From Neobacillus sp. SuZ13 (GTDB lineage Bacteria; Bacillota; Bacilli; Bacillales; Cytobacillaceae): 64,000 nt of DNA. Below the pieces are notes generated by a model. That model saw only the letters and a list, made by a program, of their open reading frames with translations. It ran no database searches and had not been told where the DNA came from. Made by a program: the position numbers and the translations under genes. Each line of letters starts with the position of its first letter. Position 1 is the stretch's first letter. Below, one piece after another: positions 46,346 to 53,572 of this stretch. Location: positions 5,045,501 to 5,109,500 of the forward strand of contig NZ_CP126107.1 of the NCBI RefSeq assembly GCF_030123365.1, read 5' to 3'.

Positions 46346-48379
46346 TTATGGAGTATCAACAATGTTATTTTTGTCGACATCAGTTCCAGTTTCATCTGAA
46401 GCAGTAGTACTAGAATCTGTAGTTGTTTGACTACTATCAGTAGCTGTTGAACTATTTTCTGTTGTAGTTGAACTATTTTCATTTGTAGTTGAACTATTTT
46501 CCTCCATGGTGGCATCAGATGGCTTTTCTGTTGGACTACTCGTATCTGTTGTTGTTTCGCTTGTATTTTCAGTCGAACTAGGTGCTGTTGGTAAACTTTC
46601 TGTTACAGGTTCTGGTTCAGAAATTGGAACGTATTTTGGTCCATGTGCAGCACTTAATATTCTGTCTCTAGCCAACCCACCTGTACCATGGCATAGGGAA
46701 CATGCCGCTGTTTGACTTGGATGATATTCTGGACTTAATGCCTTTGCCGTTACACCATAAAGCGAAGTAGAACCATTGTGGCACTGCAGACAAAAACGTC
46801 TCTCTGTACTAACATCCCAGCCTTTAATATCACCAGTAAACGAGAATGAAGTTGACGCTGGATTATCATGGCCAAACTGGCTTCTCAACAAGAAGGAATT
46901 GTTAGAACCATGGGTTTCGTGACATTCAGCACAAGGCATGAAGCCATTCAATTTCCTTCCGTCATCTGATGTAATCGAGTGTTGTGATGTTTCTTTAACT
47001 TTATAGAATTTTTTTATATTCGTATGACAGGACAGACATAATGAATAATCTTCCATGGCCCCACTAGATGTTAAAGATTTATTATATTTAAGATACTCAT
47101 AATATCCTTGTTTAAAGGTTTCACTATCGAAAATACTCTTATTTGTGTTTGAAACAGTATCCAATGCCGTATTATCTTCATGACAGGTAGCACAATCTGT
47201 TTCTAAGCTATCCACACTCAATGTTGTTAATCCTCTTTGATTTAAATCAGCAGTCTTATGATTATATACATAGTGGTCTTTTAATAAGTTAGGATTTTCC
47301 ACAGTCCAATCTAAATGTGGATTATGACATGTCGTACAGGACTCTTGTTGTTTTGCATCTAATCCAGCAGTGTGATGATTCTTACTATCACTATTATCAA
47401 TAAGTGGTGCATTCGTGGTTCCATCATGACAAGCCAAACAATAGTTTTTGGTTGAATCATCACCAGGTTCTAATTCGAGTTTATCAGTTGAACCTTTATG
47501 TGAGCTATGACATGTGGCGCACATATTAGTATTGTTTGAATAATGCCCATGTGGATTGCTACTTGTCTTATGGGTCTCATCATCATAGTCATCCCAATTT
47601 ACTGCACTTGTTCTTGTTGTAAACTTAAATGATTTTGCATTGACCTTGTTAAGAGTTACATCTCCTATAGCACTGGGAACTAGCTTAGCAGTAAAAGACT
47701 TATATAAAGAGAGTTTTTCGTCTGGTGTAAAAGTAATACTGTAAGCATGAATGCCTGGCACTTCAAGATCTTTCAGTGTTGAGGTTCCTTTAATTTCAGT
47801 GTCTCCTTGCATCACCTTGACTGCTTTGTCTTGATCAATTTGAGCAATAGGATACTCGTCCACAATAGTAAACTTTATTTTGGCGTTTTTAGGAGTACTT
47901 GTTAAATCATCCCCATAGAGGACTACATTATTTGGAAGAACAATCCCCGTACCGGAAATATAAAACTTTACTTTATCCGATTCTATAACATCAGCAGCTG
48001 TATCTTTAATTACCACTTTAATTTGATGCGCTCCGTCGCTTAGTCTTTTAGAGAATGTCCATGTTTTTTCTGTTGTATTGATAGTCCATTCGGCAGGATT
48101 GTCATCAGAGTTGGATATCTTTCTATCTGGGTCACCTACTTCGTACGCTGTTAATAGTAGATTTTTAGCCCGAACATTATCATAACTACCTTTAACAATA
48201 ACTTTCGTATCATTCAGTAATGCTTCAGAATCTGTTGTGCTATCTGGTTTGGTAATACTAATTAACGGTAGATCTGCAGCAAAAACTATCATACTTGTGC
48301 AGCTGAATAAGGTTAGCAATAAAAAAAGAAGTAACAGACCACTGAGAAATACCTTATTATGACTCAACATAGGATTCAT
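46346..48379 (-). CDS. Secreted octaheme c-type cytochrome with Ig-like N-terminus
   Basis: A 677-residue exported protein. Signal peptide 1-35 (hydrophobic 11-26; an LFSC could be an atypical lipobox). Residues about 36-255 are beta-rich, Ig/cadherin-like, without Cys. Eight CXXCH sites start at residues 287, 314, 348, 396, 448, 483, 530 and 560, with paired-CXXCH style text (HGHYSNNTNMCATCHSSH). Residues 590-665 are a Ser/Thr/Glu-rich tail like a wall-spanning linker, with no LPXTG or SLH motif. Own promoter. Probably an extracellular electron carrier; no enzymatic site is recognised. Confidence 0.88.
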   Translation of the reverse strand: MNPMLSHNKVFLSGLLLLFLLLTLFSCTSMIVFAADLPLISITKPDSTTDSEALLNDTKVIVKGSYDNVRAKNLLLTAYEVGDPDRKISNSDDNPAEWTINTTEKTWTFSKRLSDGAHQIKVVIKDTAADVIESDKVKFYISGTGIVLPNNVVLYGDDLTSTPKNAKIKFTIVDEYPIAQIDQDKAVKVMQGDTEIKGTSTLKDLEVPGIHAYSITFTPDEKLSLYKSFTAKLVPSAIGDVTLNKVNAKSFKFTTRTSAVNWDDYDDETHKTSSNPHGHYSNNTNMCATCHSSHKGSTDKLELEPGDDSTKNYCLACHDGTTNAPLIDNSDSKNHHTAGLDAKQQESCTTCHNPHLDWTVENPNLLKDHYVYNHKTADLNQRGLTTLSVDSLETDCATCHEDNTALDTVSNTNKSIFDSETFKQGYYEYLKYNKSLTSSGAMEDYSLCLSCHTNIKKFYKVKETSQHSITSDDGRKLNGFMPCAECHETHGSNNSFLLRSQFGHDNPASTSFSFTGDIKGWDVSTERRFCLQCHNGSTSLYGVTAKALSPEYHPSQTAACSLCHGTGGLARDRILSAAHGPKYVPISEPEPVTESLPTAPSSTENTSETTTDTSSPTEKPSDATMEENSSTTNENSSTTTENSSTATDSSQTTTDSSTTASDETGTDVDKNNIVDTP

Positions 48380-48452
48380 TCAATTCAACTCTTTTTCTGT
48401 AAATTTAATTATGTTTATTAAAGTTATTTTTTTATATAGGAGTTACAAATCA

Positions 48453-48458
48453 ATTATA
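48453..48458 (-). promoter_or_regulatory. Extended -10 promoter of the octaheme gene
   Basis: Minus strand TGC-TATAAT, with a poor -35 (TATTTT, 17 bases upstream). It suggests activator-dependent transcription. Confidence 0.55.
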
Positions 48459-48524
48459 GCAGTGATTTCGGAGGAAAATAGGGCGGAATTTGAGCAATTT
48501 ATTGTCTGTTTTGTGTCTTTAATA

Positions 48525-48542
48525 TTGACAATTTTGTGTCAA
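48525..48542. promoter_or_regulatory. Perfect dyad TTGACA-ATTTTG-TGTCAA upstream of the octaheme gene
   Basis: A 6-6-6 inverted repeat about 70-85 bases upstream of the -10, and a second TTTTGTGTC copy next to it (48509-48517 region). Possible activator site; regulator unknown. Confidence 0.4.
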
Positions 48543-48561
48543 ATAGTAGATAATAATAGGA

Positions 48562-48592
48562 AAGCAAGGTAACATCAATTGCTACCTTGCTC
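48562..48592 (-). terminator. Hairpin after the hexaheme gene
   Basis: AGCAAGGTA pairs with TACCTTGCT. The T-tract is weak. Confidence 0.6.
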
Positions 48593-48664
48593 TCTCTAAA
48601 AATGACATTTCAACTCTTCAAAGCTAACAAGTAGTGGCGCTATTTGTTGGCTTTTTTATTTGAA

Positions 48665-50536
48665 CTATTCTCTAGTTCCTGGTTGTCCTGGCTTTAATGG
48701 GGCTTCACCGTCATCTATGCCAACTCCAGCATCATTAACACCTGAATGACTGCCGTAAATAGCACTAGTAGGACCATCAAGACGGTCGTTGTTTACGTTA
48801 TTAATGAACTGACCGCCAGAACCGTGACAAGCGTAACATACTGACATACCAGTGTAACGTTTTAATGCAGAAGATGGGTTTGGATCAACATAATAACTTA
48901 AGTTTCCTGCGTGATCTCCTTCGTAATAAGACTCATCGTTAGAGTCCTTCATGATTGTAGCATCTGTACCGTGACCGTAGTGGCAACGTACGCAAGTAAG
49001 ATTGTCTTTTCCAGTTGTGTGGCGGTGTGCTTGAGTATAAGTACCAGTTTTAATAGTACGTGTATTAGACAAATAGTCAGTGTGACAAGCTGAACAATAT
49101 TTACTCATTTCTGTACCACTATCATAAACATAGTTTGCATAAGTACTATCAAATAAAGATCTAATATTAGTAGTAGTTTCAACATCAATACCTAAAGAGA
49201 TTGTTGCTTTAGTAACTGCATCAACATCTGCAGAAGTACCAACTGCAAAACCATCTCTCCAGACAATTTTTAGGGTTGTAGGAGCACCAGTTAAGACAGT
49301 ATTAGCTGCCTCACGGCTAGAACCTCTTAACCAAAGAGAGAAGTCTTTAGAATATGATTTTCCAGTCCATCTGTAGGTTTGGATGACCTTTTGACCTACT
49401 ACAACACCTTCGCGGCTATACATGTAACCTTCTTTTGTTTTATCTGTAGAAAGATCACCGGCTGCTACAGTTTTCTTAGCAACAATATACGGTGTAGTCA
49501 TTGATGATGGTAATGAAGCTGTATCTAAGTTAATGATAGTAAGATCTTTGAATAATTTACCATTTTTTCCGTCTGATGTAGATGTGTCATAAGCAACTCC
49601 ACCCCAGCCGAGTGGATCCATGTTCAAGTTGTTTTCCATTGTTGAACCAGATCCGTGTGGTGCGTGGCAGCTAGCACAGTTAAATTCGTTTCCCCAGATT
49701 GTGTTATTGCCTGCTGCTTTGGTGTTTCCTCCAGGAGCCGCACTTACATTAATGGAACCGTCAGATTGGTGAAGGGAACCATTGTGTGTAGTATCTTGTT
49801 TAACGTTAAATGTACCAGCGATTTCTTTTGTTGTTTCTTCAGTAGTTGATGCAAATGCGTTGTATGCACCAGTTGTACCATCATGACAAGCAGAACATGT
49901 GCTGTATACGCCGTCTTTGAATAATAATGCTTCACCTTCAGCAGCAGTGTGAGTTTGGTGACAAGCAGCACAAGAGTTTGTGTTGTTTTGATAGAAACCG
50001 TGTTTATTACCGCCTTTACTAGCAGCTCCAGGTACGCCAGTATGGTTGGCATTAACTAGACCTGAACCATCAACATCTAAAAGTCCTTCAGGGTCATTAG
50101 CAATTGAGGCTAAGCTTGGATTCTCATGAGTCCAATTTACTGCATATTTTGTCTCAGTCTCAGTTGTTCCATCCATAAGAACAAATTTGTAAATTACTTT
50201 CTGTTCAAAATTAACACCAGCAGAACCATCAGCTGAATAAGGAATATTGATCGTTTTGTACTCAGCAGCTGCACCTGTTGGTTCCGGGTATGCAGGTACA
50301 TCGCTTAGCATAGCAGATGTATATACTTCTGCATACTCCCCGTCTTGATTCTCATATACCTTTACGCTAAAGTCTTTCGAAGAATCATGACTAGTATTAA
50401 TAAACTTAAAATCATATCCTGTGCCGTTTGCAGTCAAACTGCCCCAGAAAGCTCCTCTTGCAAATACTGAGGTGCTAAGTATTCCCACTAGAATAATCGT
50501 TAAGACTAGTGAGAAGCTAAGTTTCATCTTACTCAT
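48665..50536 (-). CDS. Secreted hexaheme c-type cytochrome
   Basis: A 623-residue exported protein. Signal peptide 1-27 ending SVFA. Residues 28-180 are beta-rich and free of haem sites. Six CXXCH sites start at residues 189, 214, 287, 481, 515 and 567; there is a nearly 200-residue haem-free insert between the third and fourth. The paired-CXXCH pattern (HGFYQNNTNSCAACHQTH...CSACHDG) matches other Gram-positive surface cytochromes. No anchor is visible, so it should be free or assembled outside. GGGAGG lies 9 bases before the ATG; the leader carries an extra perfect Shine-Dalgarno and a purine tract. Confidence 0.9.
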   Translation of the reverse strand: MSKMKLSFSLVLTIILVGILSTSVFARGAFWGSLTANGTGYDFKFINTSHDSSKDFSVKVYENQDGEYAEVYTSAMLSDVPAYPEPTGAAAEYKTINIPYSADGSAGVNFEQKVIYKFVLMDGTTETETKYAVNWTHENPSLASIANDPEGLLDVDGSGLVNANHTGVPGAASKGGNKHGFYQNNTNSCAACHQTHTAAEGEALLFKDGVYSTCSACHDGTTGAYNAFASTTEETTKEIAGTFNVKQDTTHNGSLHQSDGSINVSAAPGGNTKAAGNNTIWGNEFNCASCHAPHGSGSTMENNLNMDPLGWGGVAYDTSTSDGKNGKLFKDLTIINLDTASLPSSMTTPYIVAKKTVAAGDLSTDKTKEGYMYSREGVVVGQKVIQTYRWTGKSYSKDFSLWLRGSSREAANTVLTGAPTTLKIVWRDGFAVGTSADVDAVTKATISLGIDVETTTNIRSLFDSTYANYVYDSGTEMSKYCSACHTDYLSNTRTIKTGTYTQAHRHTTGKDNLTCVRCHYGHGTDATIMKDSNDESYYEGDHAGNLSYYVDPNPSSALKRYTGMSVCYACHGSGGQFINNVNNDRLDGPTSAIYGSHSGVNDAGVGIDDGEAPLKPGQPGTRE

Positions 50537-50567
50537 TCCAAAAAACCTCCCAGTTTTTCTGTCTCTA

Positions 50568-50614
50568 TTTCTCTCTTTTTCTCTTTTTCTCTTTTTCTCT
50601 TTCTCTCTTTTTCT
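50568..50614 (-). repeat. Polypurine tract in the hexaheme leader
   Basis: 47 uninterrupted pyrimidines on the plus strand (purines in the mRNA), with TTTTTCTC repeats at 8-bp period, just before the ribosome site of the hexaheme gene. Confidence 0.8.
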
Positions 50615-50650
50615 AATTTGTAATACTAATCTCTCCCTCTATTAATGCAC

Positions 50651-50660
50651 CACCTCCTTT
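50651..50660 (-). promoter_or_regulatory. Perfect Shine-Dalgarno without a following start codon (STAB-SD-like)
   Basis: Minus strand AAAGGAGGTG, complementary to the 16S rRNA tail, lies 15 bases after the NHL gene stop, but no ATG, GTG or TTG start for a real ORF follows at proper distance. Similar sequences stabilise mRNAs such as cry3A in Bacillus. Confidence 0.5.
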
Positions 50661-50675
50661 AATGTTAAAAAGTTA

Positions 50676-51644
50676 TTAGTAATAAAGACCAACTCTTGCA
50701 TTAACGGTATCGGTGATAAACACCTCTCCCTTATCATCTACAAACAATCCGTTAGGAAGATAAAATTGCTCTTTTTCGCTGCCAATTCCACCAATTTGAA
50801 AAACTTGTTTTCCTTCCTTATCGTATCCATAGAGATAATGAGTCATATTATCGACCATTAATAAAGTTCCATTAGCCTGAACTCCAATTCCTCTTGGATT
50901 AACGAATTTAGAACTGCCTTTGCCATCTGCTGAACCGTTAATAATCCGCTTATACTTTCCGTTTTGATCATAAACTACTAGACGTTGATTACCTGTATCG
51001 GAAACATAGATATTATTATCATCGTCAACAGTAACTGCGTTTGGCGCATTGAGAGCATCTTTTTTCCCTGTTGCGGTATTAATTTCAAGTAATTTTTTCC
51101 CTGTAAGATCAAAGACATTTACTTTGTTTTTCGGAATATCTGTTACATATAGTTTGTTATTGTAAATTCGTAAACCGCCGGGACCTTTTAATGAGTCCTT
51201 TTTATTGGCAACTTCAAAGTATTTAATGAATTTTCCCTTTGAAGTAAAAATGGAGATTTTGCCATTGTATAGGTCAGCGACATAAACATTACCATCTTTA
51301 TCACCAGCAATACCGTATGGAAATTTAAATTGACCTTTATCGGATCCTTCCTTACCAAATTTGAAAATAGGCGTACCCGAAGTATCAAAAGCTTGAACTT
51401 GCTTGTGGTTTGTATCTGTTACATAGACATATTGTCCAACTTTCGTAACATCCATTGGTTTTTCAAGCGGGTCATTCATGTCCCCTTGAATGTAATAACT
51501 CAAGGTTGGAGGGCCACCTGCATCCACTTTACTAGCCACTTTTATAGCATTATCCTGAAGATTGAAAAAGTAAATCACGGCGAATAAAATGACACTAAGT
51601 GCGACAATGGTTCCCATCCATATATACGTTGTCTTTTTTTTCAC
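50676..51644 (-). CDS. Membrane-anchored NHL-repeat beta-propeller protein
   Basis: About 322 residues: one N-terminal membrane helix (about 10-28), then about six NHL blades with the recurring pattern F..P.GI..D..GN.YV.D (KFPYGIAGDKDGNVYVAD, NAPNAVTVDDDNNIYVSD, NPRGIGVQANGTLLMVD). The propeller should face outward. GTG at 51644 is preferred (AAGGAG 9 bases upstream). NHL proteins often accompany multiheme cytochrome genes in metal reducers; scaffold or maturation roles are inference. Confidence 0.85.
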   Translation of the reverse strand: MKKKTTYIWMGTIVALSVILFAVIYFFNLQDNAIKVASKVDAGGPPTLSYYIQGDMNDPLEKPMDVTKVGQYVYVTDTNHKQVQAFDTSGTPIFKFGKEGSDKGQFKFPYGIAGDKDGNVYVADLYNGKISIFTSKGKFIKYFEVANKKDSLKGPGGLRIYNNKLYVTDIPKNKVNVFDLTGKKLLEINTATGKKDALNAPNAVTVDDDNNIYVSDTGNQRLVVYDQNGKYKRIINGSADGKGSSKFVNPRGIGVQANGTLLMVDNMTHYLYGYDKEGKQVFQIGGIGSEKEQFYLPNGLFVDDKGEVFITDTVNARVGLYY

Positions 51645-51661
51645 GGATCCCATCTCCTTCC

Positions 51662-52354
51662 TTATTTCTTTTTAGTCTTTAGACGTTCTAATGCTTCTAG
51701 TGCTGGCTTAAATGTTGGATCATAAGAAAGAGATTCTTTATAAATATCTTCTGCATCTTTAAGTTTTCCTTGGTCCTCTGCCACTAAACCAGTTTCATAG
51801 ATTACATCTGTATTTCCTGGTTTATAACGATTGGCTGTTTCCAGTGCCTCAGTTGCTTTATCATACATTTTTAATTTACGGTGGCTTCTTGCTTTTAATA
51901 AAAGACTTTTATAATCTTGCGGAGCAAGTTTAGATGCCTTACTAGCCATTTGCAGTGCATCGTCAGTGCGTTTTTGCTTGTCATAAACAATAGCCAAATT
52001 CAAGTAGGCAGCATAATAATCTTTATCCAAGCTTTTCGCTGTCTGATATTCTTTTATAGCTTTGTCATCGTCACCCTTTAAAAAGTAACTATAACCTAAT
52101 TGCACTCTTAAACTTGCATCATTAGGTTTCTGTTCAACAAGTGCTTTGTTATATTCTATCTGCTTGACGATTTCATCATCATTTTTATTCCACAGGTATT
52201 TAGCACTTACATAATATCCTGCAGAGAGACAAATCGCTAAGGTCACAACAAGAATAATTAGCGATTGCCACCATGTAAAGCGGTCTTTCTTGACCTTTTT
52301 AATATTTTCTGTTCTGGATTGTTCCTGGGCATCAGGCTTAACTTGACTTTCCAT
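51662..52354 (-). CDS. Membrane-anchored TPR protein
   Basis: 230 residues: cytosolic N-terminus (1-27), a membrane helix (about 29-48), then four to five tetratricopeptide repeats (for example ASLRVQLGYSYFLKGDDDKA and YAAYLNLAIVYDKQKRTDDA). It has the topology of NrfG/CcmH-like helpers in c-type cytochrome maturation, so a chaperone role for the multiheme apoproteins is plausible but unproven. AGGAGGG precedes the ATG. Confidence 0.85.
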   Translation of the reverse strand: MESQVKPDAQEQSRTENIKKVKKDRFTWWQSLIILVVTLAICLSAGYYVSAKYLWNKNDDEIVKQIEYNKALVEQKPNDASLRVQLGYSYFLKGDDDKAIKEYQTAKSLDKDYYAAYLNLAIVYDKQKRTDDALQMASKASKLAPQDYKSLLLKARSHRKLKMYDKATEALETANRYKPGNTDVIYETGLVAEDQGKLKDAEDIYKESLSYDPTFKPALEALERLKTKKK

Positions 52355-52380
52355 ATTAGCCCTCCTAATCTAATAAATTA

Positions 52381-53544
52381 CTAATCTTCTTTATGGCATG
52401 ATGTACATTTAGGTTTATTATGACAGGTATAACAAAAATCAGTTGGTCTTGTTGCATCTTGAATATTAACTGGATGTCTTTCTTTAAAATTCTTGTCAGC
52501 ATGCATTGCTGGATGACAGCTATTACACGTAACATTATTCGTTTTATTAAATCCAGTCTTTTGTTTATCATGGCAGGCAAGACATGTTTCCGTACTCACC
52601 TTAGCTTTAGCACCATGAAGATTGACAAAACCTTTAACGTGATTTTTTGGTTTCGTCGTATGACAATCTTTACAAAACGTATTTTCCTTAGCATAATCTT
52701 GAGCTGAAATCTGGGTTGTTTTCGAGTCTGTATTACTTAAAAATTGTTGTGAAGCAGGGATTTCTACAAAACCCTTTATTTCAGTTTCGGACATATATGA
52801 ATGACATTTATTACAGCTTTTTAAATCTATCTTAGCTAACTCTCCGTGACTACCAGTTTTAAAATCCGACTCTTTGTGGGATTTCGGTAACACACCAGTG
52901 GTATGACAAGTTATACACTCGGTAGATACGTCACGTACTTCATGACATTCCACACAAGTTTCCATTTTAGTCTTAGTAAACTTCAAATCACTCATCATTG
53001 ATTTTCCCAGTGAGTCATCCCATTTTCCATAGTCTGTTTTGAAGGTTACTTGACGTTCTGCTATTTTCCCATGTGCAACGCCACTATGACACTGAGTACA
53101 TTTAACATCCTTGGCTAAGTGCTTATCATGTGGAATAATAATATCCCCAGAAGGTGTTACTTCTCGTTTTTCCATATTGTGACATGATTCACATGCTGAA
53201 TTTGGTATATTTTTTGGCATTTGAATTGGTGCTGAGTAGGTGTTCATCGTCTTTTTATATAACTCGACAACCCCGTTAGCTTTATTCTTTGCTAGATTCT
53301 TGGCCCCAGGCTGGATATGACAGCTAACACAATCCACTTCACTATGCGTGGAGGCTTTCCACGTATAGTACTCGGGTTTCATCTCATGACATGATGAGCA
53401 GTACCCTGAGCTAGAAGTAGCCTTTAGCCCAGAGAACCCAAGTGCAAGGAAGATTACTATAAAAAACAGTGCAAGAGTCATAAACTTAATTAATTTATAC
53501 CGATAACGAGGAGGGGCCGATCGCATTTCCTTTTCCTCTTCCAT
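52381..53544 (-). CDS. Membrane-anchored dodecaheme cytochrome, NapC/NirT-type N-terminus
   Basis: 387 residues: cytosolic tail, membrane helix (about 18-38), then twelve CXXCH sites starting at residues 49, 72, 118, 149, 197, 210, 244, 291, 321, 340, 371 and 380. The first four (CSSCHEMKPEYYTW, CVSCHIQPGAKN, CESCH, CTQCHSGVAH) follow the NapC/NrfH tetraheme quinol dehydrogenase pattern; the remaining eight form a C-terminal extension. Haem density is one per 32 residues. Likely accepts electrons from menaquinol or from the decaheme protein upstream and passes them outward. Confidence 0.9.
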   Translation of the reverse strand: MEEEKEMRSAPPRYRYKLIKFMTLALFFIVIFLALGFSGLKATSSSGYCSSCHEMKPEYYTWKASTHSEVDCVSCHIQPGAKNLAKNKANGVVELYKKTMNTYSAPIQMPKNIPNSACESCHNMEKREVTPSGDIIIPHDKHLAKDVKCTQCHSGVAHGKIAERQVTFKTDYGKWDDSLGKSMMSDLKFTKTKMETCVECHEVRDVSTECITCHTTGVLPKSHKESDFKTGSHGELAKIDLKSCNKCHSYMSETEIKGFVEIPASQQFLSNTDSKTTQISAQDYAKENTFCKDCHTTKPKNHVKGFVNLHGAKAKVSTETCLACHDKQKTGFNKTNNVTCNSCHPAMHADKNFKERHPVNIQDATRPTDFCYTCHNKPKCTSCHKED

Positions 53545-53572
53545 AAAAGCGTCCCTCCAGATTGTTAATTAA

